From the IMG/VR virus record IMGVR_UViG_3300008110_000274, positions 1 to 36,219 of that record: a DNA stretch of 36,219 nt; one strand, 5' to 3'. The notes under the pieces were generated by a model. That model did no database searches. It was not told the origin of the DNA and saw nothing but the letters and a program-made list of their open reading frames with translations. Position numbers and translations under genes: made by a program. This document shows, piece after piece, positions 16,170-26,298 of this stretch; position 1 is the stretch's first letter, and each line of letters begins with the position of its first letter. Source of the DNA: a virus.

Positions 16170-19100
16170 ATGACTATCGCACCTTCTTCCCTTCTAAAAT
16201 CATACATGCACAATTCGATTGCGGAGGGGATATACCACGAAATTACAAATAGAACTGCTAGGTACTATTATTTCCTTGGAAAAACTTTAGTCTGGAACAA
16301 CGAAGATACTCCTCCATTTCCTATTGATAGTTTCAATTATGAAATGCAAACAAGAACTGAGATGATTACCTTCAAGGAAATCAAACCAACTGATGTTGCG
16401 TTTGTGATTCCAAGACATAGTTGGCAACTGAATACTGTATATGATATGTATGACGATCAATACAGTAAAGAAGTTCAAGGATATAATTTAATCTCTGGTG
16501 GTATTGGATATAGTTCTGCTCCATACGTTTGGGTTGGATCAGCTGGATCAGTCACATGGACTGCTAACACAGTAATATTGCAAGGTGCGTTTATCAGAGT
16601 AACGAATGGTAATGGAGGATTCCGTTACTATGTTGCAGCGACTGGTGGAACAACTGGAACTACAGCCCCAACTCATACTGAGGGTAGTGTTACAAATGGT
16701 TCAGTTTTGTTCACTCATGTAGTTGTTACTGATGGTAATGGTTCAGGTGCTTCTGCGCAAGCAGTTATTCTAGATGGTAAAGTTATAGATGTAATTTTAG
16801 TAGAAAGAGGTATTAATTATACTTCTGCACCATCAGTACATATTGCTGGTGGACAAGGTTCTGGTGGCATCGCAAGAGCGGTAGTTAACATTGCTCCATC
16901 TGGTGTTCAAAAATTAGAAGACGCACGTTTTTATGTTGTGACAGATGAGTTTAACGTATACAAATGTCTAGACAACAATAACAATGCACAGTCTTTATAT
17001 AAACCTATTGGAACAGGAGTTGATCCGATCACTTTCCCAGATGGTTACATGTGGAAATTTTTGTATAATATTCCTATTGCTTTAAGAACTAAATTTTTGA
17101 CAAATGACTATATGCCTGTAGTCACAGCACTAAAGAATCAATTTTATTCAAGTGGTAATCTACAAGCTATTAGAATTGATCAGGCTGGATCAGGATATAC
17201 AACTGGAACAATTACTGTACAGGGTGATGGATATCTTGAACAAGATCCAATTTATATTACTGCTGGAACTATCTCAAATCAGGGAACTGGATACTCATCA
17301 GCTACATTAACAGTAACACCACCATTCTCAAACGTCTCTGCGTGGTTGCCAAGCACTTTAGTTATTCAAGGACAGAAACTTTCTTACAATAGTAATATTT
17401 ACGAGGTTTCTGTTTCTGGTACTACAGGGACTGTTGGACCAATTCATCGCTATGATATTGTAGCAAATGGAACATCTGCACTAAAATATGTTGGTACTAC
17501 TATTACTGGAACAGTTACACTTACTGGTAGTAATGTCACAGCTATTAATCTTTCTGGTATGATTCGTGACATTCAGATTATTAGTAATGGTTCTGGATAT
17601 ACTTCTGCTCCAGTTGTTAATATTACTGGTGGTAGTGGAACAGGTTCTCATGCTGCAGCAGTTTTACAAAATGGTAGTGTCATTCAGGTTATTGTTACAA
17701 ATAATGGAGACGGATTTACTTCTGCTCCAACGATCACTTTCGGAACACCTTGGGCATCACAAGCAGAAGTTTCTTTAAGTGATCAAATTTTTTCAAGTAA
17801 TAGATTATACACCGTAACCTCTGCTACTCCACAATTAAATATTTCTAGAGCATCATATACTGGTAAATCAGTATCCGTCAATGCGAGAGATACTGCACCT
17901 TCAGGTATTACATTTTCAGCTGATGGTACAAAAATGTTTGTGTTGGGTGATACTGGGAATAATGTTGTAGTATATAATCTTTCTACAGCTTGGGATGTTT
18001 CTACTGCAGGGTTTTCTTACGAATCTGGCGCATTACAAACTGAAACTGCTCCTACAGGAATAGCATTCTCTTCTGATGGTTTAAAGATGTATGTTGTTGG
18101 AACAGTAGGAGATTCTGTACAAGAATATACATTAGCTACCCCATGGACAATTTCAACTAGTGCTCTTACTGCAGCAGCATCTTTTTCAATACTATCACAA
18201 GATACTACTTCTGGTGGATTAGCATTTAGTTCAACAGGAAATAAAATGTGGGTGGTTGGTTCAACAGGTGATGCTGTTTATGAATATACACTATCAACTC
18301 CATGGAGTGTTTCTACTGCATCTTTTACTACTTCTTTTAACGTAGCTACTCAAACTACTAGTGCTGGTGATATTTGTTTTAGTGCTGATGGTAAATATAT
18401 GTTAGTAGTAGATTCTAGTACTGATATCATTTATCAATATACTTTGGGTACAGCTAATTCAATAGCAACCGCACTATATACAACTTCATTTTTTGTAGGT
18501 GGCTCAGAAGCAACTCCTACAGGAATATTTTTACATCCTTCTAATCAGTTTTTCTATGTAGTTGGTACCAATGGAGATACTGTTTATCAGTTTCAAAATT
18601 TACTTTTATCTAAACTGGGAACTGTAGCTCCATCTCATATTTCTGGAACAGCTGTTAATGGTGATGTGATTTTAACCTATGTTGGCTCTCCTGCAACTGC
18701 AACATCATCTTTAAAATATGGAGCAGGTTATTCTGCTGTTCCAACAGCAACTATTGTTGGTAATACTGGATCTTCTGGAGCCACTGTTACATTTTCCTCT
18801 GTTAAATCTGAAGCGAAGTTGATTCCAATTTTTGATGCTGGACAATTAGTAGATGTGCAGATCGATGATGGTGGTATCGGATACAGTTATGTTAACTTAA
18901 CAGTTAATGGTAATGGTTCGGGTGCAGAAATTTCTGCCTTACTATCCCCTGGTGATATTAACTCACTACAGGCAAACATTGAATTGTTGACAATTGATGG
19001 TAGAATTATGTCAATACCGATTGTTTCTGGTGGATGGGGTTATGCTGCAGCGACAGTCACAATTGAAGGTGATGGTACTGGTGCAACAGCAACTGCTGTA

Positions 19101-19721
19101 ATTGAAAATGGAACCATTAAGAAAATAAATATGGTTGCTTATGGACAAAACTATCGTTGGGCTAGAGCAGTAATTTCTGGTAATGGTTATGGAGCAAAAG
19201 CACGACCTGTAATCACACCATTTGGTGGACACGGTAAATATGCTATCAATGGTCTATTTGCTAGAACATTGATGTTTTATACTAATATCTCTGGTGATAA
19301 GAATCAAGGTTTTGTTGTAAATAACGATTATCGTCAACTTGGAATTGTTAAAAACCCAAGACAGTATAATAGCACTACAAACGCTGTAGCAATTTCAGGT
19401 TCAGCATGTTTTGTTATTTCTGGTAATATTAGCACCACATTTTTCCCAGCTGACTCTATTATTAGAGAATCAGTAACATCAAGAAGATTTAGAGTAGTTA
19501 CAAACACAGGATCGGCTGCACTCGTTCAATCATTAGATAACTTTGTACCACAGATTGGTACAACTTTTGTTAATGATGGGAACTTCACTTTTGTGGCAAA
19601 CGCAGTTACCCTACCTACGATAGATAAATATTCTGGAGATCTTTTGTTTATAGACAATAGACAAGGTTTTACTCCAACTATCGACCAGTCTGTTACATTG
19701 AGAACTATTCTCCGTTTTTAA
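16170..19721 (+). CDS. 8: Baseplate wedge protein gp8, greatly enlarged with inserted modules
   Basis: 1183 aa, against 334 in T4 gp8. The N-terminus (SIAEGIYHEITNRTARYYYF, then RTEMITFKEIKPTDVAFVIP) and C-terminus (GGHGKYAINGLFARTLMFYT, DYRQLGIVKNPRQYNS) keep the gp8 family pattern, so the decoration lies between two halves of an otherwise normal wedge protein. The middle contains nine GxGY-type Gly-rich repeats (about residues 110, 213, 341, 373, 475, 513, 851, 902, 955) and three modules ending in a Pro-T/S/I-His ... YVG pattern. It also contains a five-repeat propeller-like domain at about 575-811. The insertions probably project from the outer wedge and may bind surface glycans. Translation starts six bases after the preceding stop. 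Confidence 0.8.
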   Translation: MTIAPSSLLKSYMHNSIAEGIYHEITNRTARYYYFLGKTLVWNNEDTPPFPIDSFNYEMQTRTEMITFKEIKPTDVAFVIPRHSWQLNTVYDMYDDQYSKEVQGYNLISGGIGYSSAPYVWVGSAGSVTWTANTVILQGAFIRVTNGNGGFRYYVAATGGTTGTTAPTHTEGSVTNGSVLFTHVVVTDGNGSGASAQAVILDGKVIDVILVERGINYTSAPSVHIAGGQGSGGIARAVVNIAPSGVQKLEDARFYVVTDEFNVYKCLDNNNNAQSLYKPIGTGVDPITFPDGYMWKFLYNIPIALRTKFLTNDYMPVVTALKNQFYSSGNLQAIRIDQAGSGYTTGTITVQGDGYLEQDPIYITAGTISNQGTGYSSATLTVTPPFSNVSAWLPSTLVIQGQKLSYNSNIYEVSVSGTTGTVGPIHRYDIVANGTSALKYVGTTITGTVTLTGSNVTAINLSGMIRDIQIISNGSGYTSAPVVNITGGSGTGSHAAAVLQNGSVIQVIVTNNGDGFTSAPTITFGTPWASQAEVSLSDQIFSSNRLYTVTSATPQLNISRASYTGKSVSVNARDTAPSGITFSADGTKMFVLGDTGNNVVVYNLSTAWDVSTAGFSYESGALQTETAPTGIAFSSDGLKMYVVGTVGDSVQEYTLATPWTISTSALTAAASFSILSQDTTSGGLAFSSTGNKMWVVGSTGDAVYEYTLSTPWSVSTASFTTSFNVATQTTSAGDICFSADGKYMLVVDSSTDIIYQYTLGTANSIATALYTTSFFVGGSEATPTGIFLHPSNQFFYVVGTNGDTVYQFQNLLLSKLGTVAPSHISGTAVNGDVILTYVGSPATATSSLKYGAGYSAVPTATIVGNTGSSGATVTFSSVKSEAKLIPIFDAGQLVDVQIDDGGIGYSYVNLTVNGNGSGAEISALLSPGDINSLQANIELLTIDGRIMSIPIVSGGWGYAAATVTIEGDGTGATATAVIENGTIKKINMVAYGQNYRWARAVISGNGYGAKARPVITPFGGHGKYAINGLFARTLMFYTNISGDKNQGFVVNNDYRQLGIVKNPRQYNSTTNAVAISGSACFVISGNISTTFFPADSIIRESVTSRRFRVVTNTGSAALVQSLDNFVPQIGTTFVNDGNFTFVANAVTLPTIDKYSGDLLFIDNRQGFTPTIDQSVTLRTILRF
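17890..18603 (+). repeat. Five propeller-type repeats inside gp8
   Basis: Five units of about 50-52 residues begin APSGITFSADGTKMFVLGDT, APTGIAFSSDGLKMYVVGTV, TSGGLAFSSTGNKMWVVGST, SAGDICFSADGKYMLVVDSS and TPTGIFLHPSNQFFYVVGTN. Each is followed by a Y-x-L/Q-type strand and, in the first three, a TPW- or TAW-like linker. This is the layout of beta-propeller blades of the kind FSxDGxKMYVVG. DNA copies are clearly diverged. Whether the fold closes with five blades cannot be told from sequence. Confidence 0.8.
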
Positions 19722-19730
19722 GAATAAATA
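19722..19730 (+). promoter_or_regulatory. Candidate late promoter before the DUF4815 gene (GAATAAATA)
   Basis: GAATAAATA, followed by AAAG, lies just after the gp8 stop and 33 bases before the ATG at 19764. It differs from the T4-type late box TATAAATA at one position. The same 13 bases GAATAAATAAAAG recur at 31472 in front of the giant fibre gene, with similar spacing. Confidence 0.5.
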
Positions 19731-19763
19731 AAAGCGACAACCATTAGGACAAAGAGTTAAAGA

Positions 19764-22700
19764 ATGATAGACTTCAACACAGAACCATATAATGACGATT
19801 TTGACGAGAATAATAAATTCTATCGAATCTTATTTCGACCAAGTTTCGCTGTGCAAGCTAGAGAACTTACACAGATGCAAACGATTCTTCAGAATCAAGT
19901 TAAGTATCATGGAGACCACATCTTTAAACAAGGTGCAATGGTTATTCCAGGACAGGTTTCTATTGATTCAGAAGTGCACTATGTTAAATTGCAATCAACA
20001 TACGCTGGTGCGGTAGTTGAAACATATGTTAATGAATTAGAAGGATTGACTGTTGTTGGTCAAAGTGGTCTAACTGCGCAAGTTATTAAAGTAGAAAATG
20101 CTTCAGGTGCAGATTTTGCAACTCTTTATGTTCGTTACACTAACTCTGGTGACAATAATACAACAAAGACTTTTGCTGATGATGAGATTATTACTCCACA
20201 GGATGCTTTACTTTCTGCATATACTGTACAGGCAATTTCTTCAGGTGCAATAGGAACTGGTTCAACTGCAACAGTTGAACGTGGTGTATACTATATCAAT
20301 GGTCATTTTGTTTTAGTTGATAATCAAACTATTACACTAGACAAATATTCAAACACTCCAACATATCGTGTTGGATTAACTGTAGAAGAAAAACTAATTA
20401 CTCCAGAAGATTCAGGTTATGAAATGCTTCTGGACAATGCACAGAACAGCTATAACTTTGCTGCTCCAGGTGCGCATCGATACTATATTGACTTAATCTT
20501 ATCTAAAAAAGGTATTAATGCTACTGATGATGTAGACTTCGTTGAGTTACTTCGTGTAGATGAAGGACAAATCAAGCGTCACGTAACTAGAACAGAATAC
20601 TCTCAAATAGAAAAAACTTTGGCTCGTCGTACATTTGATGAGTCTGGTAATTACACTGTTCGTAGTTTCCCTATTGATATTCGTGAACATCGCAATAATA
20701 ATCGTGGTGCGTGGGATGATAACACTGCTTATCTCATCGGAGACGTTGTAACTAGTGGGACTAATTCAGCAGGCAACCCAATCACATATGTTGCAAAAAA
20801 TTCAGCAACATCAATTAACATCGCTCCAGTTCATACATCTGGTTCTGCTTATGATGGTCCAGGATCTACTGGTGTTCAGTGGGAATATAATCAAAACCCA
20901 TATTACAATCGTGGTATCTATACACCAGAAGATGGCGGAGATGAAGCAAAACTTGCTGTTGGTTTAGAACCAGGAAAAGCATATGTGCAGGGTTATGAGA
21001 TTGAAAAAGTTTCAACGGAGTATGTTCCAGTAGATAAATCAAGAACATTCGTACAGGTTGATAATGCAATTATCCCTGCGACTGTTGGTAACTACATTCT
21101 TATCACAAACGTAAATAATCTTCCACCTGTAAATACATTTGGTAGAGTTACACTTTATGATCGTTTGACTGGCTCAGGTGGTCGTGGTTCTTCTGCTGGA
21201 ACTGCAGTTGGTACAGCACGTGTTCGTTTTATCGAATGGCATAATGGTACAATTGGTACGAATGCAGCGATTTACAAACTAGGTTTGTTTGATGTTCAAT
21301 TAAATGCTGGTGCAACTACTCGTAAGATTAAATCATTCTTCTTTGATAATGGAGATGCTAATCTTAATTTTACTGCAGATATCGAACCAGAGTACAATCG
21401 TTTAATCGGTGCGGTTACAGCTGCTGGTGTACAAAATGTCACAGGTGCAGGAACTTCTTTCCAGACTGATCTTGTAGTTGGTGACTATGTTCGTCTAGGT
21501 ACTGACATTCGTAGAGTTACAGCAGTTAATTCACAAACATCTATTACAGTTGATGCTAACGTAACTGTTACTGGTGCAACTATTGATAGAGTAATAACTA
21601 CTGTTCGTGAACCAGAAAATGTTTCTTTATTATATCAATTCCCATACTATGCTATTAAATCTGTAAGAAGTGCACTTGGTACAAACGATACTGCATACAC
21701 AGTTTATGAAAGATTTGCAGGAACTACATCTTCAGGTTCTGGTGGTACTTGCACATTAACCGCTACAACATCAAGTGGAACATTTGCCTCTGCAGCAGAA
21801 ACTGACAACTATATTTTAGTTAATAATGATTCTACTTCAGGTGGTGCTATTGTAGCACCAAATAGCATCACTGTATCTGGATCAACTGTTCAATTTGTTT
21901 TACCAGATACATATGCTTCTACTAACTTTATTATTATCGGTGCTGTTAATAAGACTGGCGCAACACTAACTGAGAAATCCAAAACTTTAACAACTACAAC
22001 AGTCACATTTAGCACACAAGCTGCTGCAACTAAGAGTGAATTACTTTTAGGTAAAGCAGATGGTTATAGATTGATTAGTGTTAAGATGGATACTGGAACA
22101 TTTGCCTCTCCATCTGGATCTTATTCTGTAGATATTTTAGATCGTTACGATTTTGATTCTGGACAAAGATCTACCCATTACGATGTCGCAAGATTAGTTT
22201 TAAGATCCTCTTACGCTGCACCTAGTGCTCCTGTTCAAGTTGTTTATGAGTACTTCCAGCATTCTACTGGAGATTACTTTACTGTAAACTCATACCCAGC
22301 AAATGTAGCATATGGAAGCATTCCAATTTACCAAGGAATTTCTCTAAGAGATTTTATTGACTTTAGACCACGTATTTCTGATGATGGTGTAGATTTTGCC
22401 AGCTCTGGCTCTTCAATCTCTTTAGTTCCAAAACGTGGTATTGATATTCGTGCTGACTTCCAATACTACTTGGCACGTAAGACTAAGATTGCTATCGACT
22501 TTAATGGTCAATTTTTTGCGATTGATGGTGTTCCTTCTCTAATTCCTGGAGAGCCATTAGATCCATCTCTTGGTATGATTCTTTATGATCTATCGTTAGA
22601 ACCATACACATTCGGTACTGCAAGTAATAATGTTGTTATTAACTCTCATGACAATAAGCGTTACACGATGCGTGATATTGGTAAACTTGAAAAACGAATC

Positions 22701-25700
22701 GATAACCTAGAGTACTATACTTCTCTTTCTTTACTGGAACAACAAACAGAATCATTAGACATTGTTGACTCTACAGGTGAGTCAAGATTTAAGAATGGTT
22801 TTATTGTAGATGGTTTTACAGGACATAATACTGGTGATGTTACATCTGCAGATTATCTCTGTTCTATTGATATGGAAAAGGCAGAACTTCGTCCATTCTA
22901 TTCGATGCAGAACGTAAATCTTATTGAGAAAAATTCTAATAATACTCAACGCACTGCAAGTAACTATCAATTATATGGTGATGTCATCACACTTCCAGTG
23001 ATTGAACATGTTCCATTAGTTAAACAAGATTATGCATCTCGTTTAGAAAACATCAATCCGTTTGCTATTTTTACATTCTTAGGTAACGTAACTCTGACTC
23101 CAGCAACAGATGATTGGTTTGAAGTTGATCGTCGTCCAGATATCGTAAACGAAGTTGAAGGTAACTTCAATGTGATGAAGAATATTGCTGAAAGATCTGG
23201 AGTTCTTGGAACAGTGTGGAACGCATGGCAGACTCAGTGGTCTGGTGCTTCTACTACAACTAGAACAGTATTTACTGCTGGTGATAACTGGGCATCTGGT
23301 CAAGGAAATGTTCGTATTGGCATCGGTGAAATGCAAGCACGATTTGGCGGTCCAGGATCTAATCACTGGAATGCTCGACAGGTAACAGTTGATATGACTG
23401 CAACTCAAGTTGGTCAAACTCGTACTGGTACTAGAACATCTATAGTTCAGAAAATTGATCGTCAAGTTGTAGCAGATCGTGTTCTTTCTACCGCAGCTAT
23501 CCCATACATTCGATCAAGAAATATTCTAGTACAAGTTAAAGGATTAAAACCAAACACACGTTTCTATCCATTCTTTGACGACATCGATGTTACTGCACAG
23601 TCAACTCCAGCTTCAAAGATTGTTTACAATCCGACTGGTGCGACCGCAGCTGCTAAACTTACTACTCACAACTCTTTTGATGACTCTACAAATGTCGGTG
23701 GTCTATCAACTGATGTAGCACGTCGTATTGCTGGTGATACACAGGTATGTTTAAATCGTGGTGACGTAGTCACTGGACAAACTTCTGGTGCAACTGCTGT
23801 TATTGTTGGTAAAGAATATAACCCAGATACTGATGTATATTCACTATTTGTTTCAAATATTAGAGGAACATTTACTGCGGGTGAAACTTTTGTTGGTTCG
23901 ATATCTGGAGCGACAGGTGCATATACTTCTATCACCACAAACACTGTAGGTGGTAATCTAGTTACAAACTTCAGCGGTGATTTAAATCTATTGTTTAATA
24001 TTCCAAACACTGAGGCATTACGTTTCCGTACTGGTGCACGTGAGTTTAAACTTGTAGATACAGACCAAGCCCTTGGAGCGTTTACTTCTCGTGGTCGTGG
24101 TATCTATCGTGCGCAGGGTATCCTTGAAACTCGTCAGCAAACTGTTAATGCAGTTCGTAATGCCGAACTTGTTGAAGAACAGATTCGTGACAATCGAGTT
24201 ATTGTTCAGACTTCTGATCGTATTGTTGCAGATACTGGTTGGTGGGATCCACTTGCACAGACATTCCTTGTTGAGCAAAAGGGTGGTGCATTCTTAACTA
24301 AAGTTGATATCTTCTTTGCATCTAAAGATCCAGCTATTCCTGTGAATCTAGAGATTCGTGAGGTTGTAAACGGATATCCAGGAAAATTAGTTTTACCATT
24401 CTCTAAAGTATCAATTAAACCAGAACAAGTAAATCTATCAGCTACTACAGTTATGGTTGATGGTGTTTCTGTACCAAAGTACGATACTCCAACTACATTT
24501 AACTTCCCAAGTCCAGTGTACGTGCAAAACAACACTGAGTATGCGATTATTCTGTCATCAGACTCAAATAACTACAAAGTTTGGATCTCTCAGATTGGAG
24601 ATCAGATTCCAGGATCTTCTCGTACAATTTCTGAACAGCCATATATGGGTGTATTCTTCAAATCACAGAACGCATCTACTTGGACTGCTGATCAAACTCA
24701 AGATTTGAAGTTTACGATTTATCGTGCTAAGTTTGAAACTAATACTGTTGGTAACATCGAGTTTGTGAATGATGTTCTACCATATCAGACTTTAGACTTT
24801 GATCCAGTAGAAACTAGAACTGGTGTGAGTAAGATTCGTGTATATCAACAGAATCATGGTATGCCTGCTAGTTCACGTGTTGTAATTACTGATTCGAATG
24901 CTACTCGTTTAACTGGTGTAGCTGGAACAGGAACAATTACTACTTCTACATCAAACACTACCGTAACTGGTGTAGGAACATCGTTTACTACACAACTGGT
25001 AGTTGGTTCTGCTCTATTTAATAATGCTGGAACTTATGTTGGTAAGATTGCTTCTATTTCAAGTAATACTTCTGCAACTCTTGCAGCTAACGCTATCGTT
25101 GCATTGGCAGGAACTGCGTTTAAATATACAGCACCAATCAATGGTATCCCAACTCCAGAATTCTACACCACTCATATTATCAGTGATGTAGATCTAGATT
25201 CTTACTGCATTACTGTAGCTTCAAATGCTACTGCGACTGGATATGCTGGTGGTACTACTATTCGTGCAACTCGTAATATTCAATACGATGAAGTGCAGCC
25301 ACTTGTTCAAGTTCAGACATTCTCTGAAACTATGACTACATTTGGTATTAAGACTACATCTGGTAAGTCTGTAGACAGCACAACACAGACTCCTTATGCT
25401 CTTGATAGTACGTTTGCCGATATTCTTGCAAACGAAAACAATCCGTTCTTCACTCCAAGAATGGTCGCTTCTGAGGTTAACGAAACAAATAGTCTAAGTG
25501 GTAATAAGTCTGTTACATTTAACGTAACAATGGAATCTTCTAATGATTCTCTATCACCAATCCTAGACACTCAGAGAACTTCTCTGGTAGCTATCAGCAA
25601 TAAGGTAACTAGCCCATCTGAGACTAATACAAACGTAGCAAATCTAGACGATAGTACTTTACTATCGAGTAATACAAATATTGCATTTAATGGTACTACA

Positions 25701-26297
25701 GAAGCTATCACTTCTACAAATGCCACTGCTCGTCAGATTCTACAGACTATTCCTGTGGGTAAGTATGTAACGATTTCTGGTACAACTTCTGGAACAAATG
25801 ACGGAACATTCCTAGTGACTGGTGTTTCTGATGATGGAACTACAACTTCTGTGACTCTATCTACTAACCTAACAACACAGTCAGCTGGTGCTTCTGTAAC
25901 AATCAAACTTCGTGAGATGTTTGTTGCGGAGATTGCTCCAGTTGGAAGCACGACTTACAGCAAGTATCTGACTAAGAAAGTGAACCTAGCAAATGCTTCT
26001 ACTTTTGCTAGAATTCGTTTTGCTGCAAGTATTCCTGCAGACGCTGCAATTGAAGTTTACTATAAAGTAGGTGCAGTTGGTTCTAATGCTGAGTTTAGCA
26101 CTCTGAACTGGACTGCATTAAGTTCTGATGCTCCAATCGTTTATGCACAGCAGGGAAGTGATAGATTTACTGATATGACTTTCTCAACTGGTAATATTAC
26201 AGCATTTGAGTCTATTCAGATTAAACTTGTGATGAAGTCTACAAATACATCGGCTGTACCAAAGATTAAAGATCTTCGTGTAATTGCGTGTGCTTAA
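19764..26297 (+). CDS. Giant DUF4815 baseplate-periphery protein (gp9/gp10 position)
   Basis: 2177 aa, the longest complete gene of the window. The start (FNTEPYNDDFDENNKFYRIL, FRPSFAVQARELTQMQTILQ, QGAMVIPGQV) is the DUF4815 pattern. A ligand-binding-like module lies at about 315-375 (AWDDNTAYLIGDVV to STGVQWEY). Two GxGTSFxTxLVVG modules lie at about 546-610 and 1715-1790. The core has DTGWWDPLAQTFLVEQKGGA, VNLEIREVVNGYPGKL and TWTADQTQDLKFTIYRAKF. The C-terminus ends in a jelly-roll-like domain (FESIQIKLVMKSTN, PKIKDLRVIACA). Following gp8 it occupies the T4 gp9-gp10 slot, so it may link wedges to fibres. T4 gp10 similarity is not visible by eye. No frameshift is seen. Confidence 0.75.
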   Translation: MIDFNTEPYNDDFDENNKFYRILFRPSFAVQARELTQMQTILQNQVKYHGDHIFKQGAMVIPGQVSIDSEVHYVKLQSTYAGAVVETYVNELEGLTVVGQSGLTAQVIKVENASGADFATLYVRYTNSGDNNTTKTFADDEIITPQDALLSAYTVQAISSGAIGTGSTATVERGVYYINGHFVLVDNQTITLDKYSNTPTYRVGLTVEEKLITPEDSGYEMLLDNAQNSYNFAAPGAHRYYIDLILSKKGINATDDVDFVELLRVDEGQIKRHVTRTEYSQIEKTLARRTFDESGNYTVRSFPIDIREHRNNNRGAWDDNTAYLIGDVVTSGTNSAGNPITYVAKNSATSINIAPVHTSGSAYDGPGSTGVQWEYNQNPYYNRGIYTPEDGGDEAKLAVGLEPGKAYVQGYEIEKVSTEYVPVDKSRTFVQVDNAIIPATVGNYILITNVNNLPPVNTFGRVTLYDRLTGSGGRGSSAGTAVGTARVRFIEWHNGTIGTNAAIYKLGLFDVQLNAGATTRKIKSFFFDNGDANLNFTADIEPEYNRLIGAVTAAGVQNVTGAGTSFQTDLVVGDYVRLGTDIRRVTAVNSQTSITVDANVTVTGATIDRVITTVREPENVSLLYQFPYYAIKSVRSALGTNDTAYTVYERFAGTTSSGSGGTCTLTATTSSGTFASAAETDNYILVNNDSTSGGAIVAPNSITVSGSTVQFVLPDTYASTNFIIIGAVNKTGATLTEKSKTLTTTTVTFSTQAAATKSELLLGKADGYRLISVKMDTGTFASPSGSYSVDILDRYDFDSGQRSTHYDVARLVLRSSYAAPSAPVQVVYEYFQHSTGDYFTVNSYPANVAYGSIPIYQGISLRDFIDFRPRISDDGVDFASSGSSISLVPKRGIDIRADFQYYLARKTKIAIDFNGQFFAIDGVPSLIPGEPLDPSLGMILYDLSLEPYTFGTASNNVVINSHDNKRYTMRDIGKLEKRIDNLEYYTSLSLLEQQTESLDIVDSTGESRFKNGFIVDGFTGHNTGDVTSADYLCSIDMEKAELRPFYSMQNVNLIEKNSNNTQRTASNYQLYGDVITLPVIEHVPLVKQDYASRLENINPFAIFTFLGNVTLTPATDDWFEVDRRPDIVNEVEGNFNVMKNIAERSGVLGTVWNAWQTQWSGASTTTRTVFTAGDNWASGQGNVRIGIGEMQARFGGPGSNHWNARQVTVDMTATQVGQTRTGTRTSIVQKIDRQVVADRVLSTAAIPYIRSRNILVQVKGLKPNTRFYPFFDDIDVTAQSTPASKIVYNPTGATAAAKLTTHNSFDDSTNVGGLSTDVARRIAGDTQVCLNRGDVVTGQTSGATAVIVGKEYNPDTDVYSLFVSNIRGTFTAGETFVGSISGATGAYTSITTNTVGGNLVTNFSGDLNLLFNIPNTEALRFRTGAREFKLVDTDQALGAFTSRGRGIYRAQGILETRQQTVNAVRNAELVEEQIRDNRVIVQTSDRIVADTGWWDPLAQTFLVEQKGGAFLTKVDIFFASKDPAIPVNLEIREVVNGYPGKLVLPFSKVSIKPEQVNLSATTVMVDGVSVPKYDTPTTFNFPSPVYVQNNTEYAIILSSDSNNYKVWISQIGDQIPGSSRTISEQPYMGVFFKSQNASTWTADQTQDLKFTIYRAKFETNTVGNIEFVNDVLPYQTLDFDPVETRTGVSKIRVYQQNHGMPASSRVVITDSNATRLTGVAGTGTITTSTSNTTVTGVGTSFTTQLVVGSALFNNAGTYVGKIASISSNTSATLAANAIVALAGTAFKYTAPINGIPTPEFYTTHIISDVDLDSYCITVASNATATGYAGGTTIRATRNIQYDEVQPLVQVQTFSETMTTFGIKTTSGKSVDSTTQTPYALDSTFADILANENNPFFTPRMVASEVNETNSLSGNKSVTFNVTMESSNDSLSPILDTQRTSLVAISNKVTSPSETNTNVANLDDSTLLSSNTNIAFNGTTEAITSTNATARQILQTIPVGKYVTISGTTSGTNDGTFLVTGVSDDGTTTSVTLSTNLTTQSAGASVTIKLREMFVAEIAPVGSTTYSKYLTKKVNLANASTFARIRFAASIPADAAIEVYYKVGAVGSNAEFSTLNWTALSSDAPIVYAQQGSDRFTDMTFSTGNITAFESIQIKLVMKSTNTSAVPKIKDLRVIACA

Positions 26298-26298
26298 T

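Noticed and set aside
23079-24535. Minus-strand open frames of 86-128 aa inside the DUF4815 gene
   Set aside because: The plus-strand frame is continuous and domain-like here. The antisense frames are Ser/Thr/Cys-rich shadows caused by the codon bias of the coding strand.
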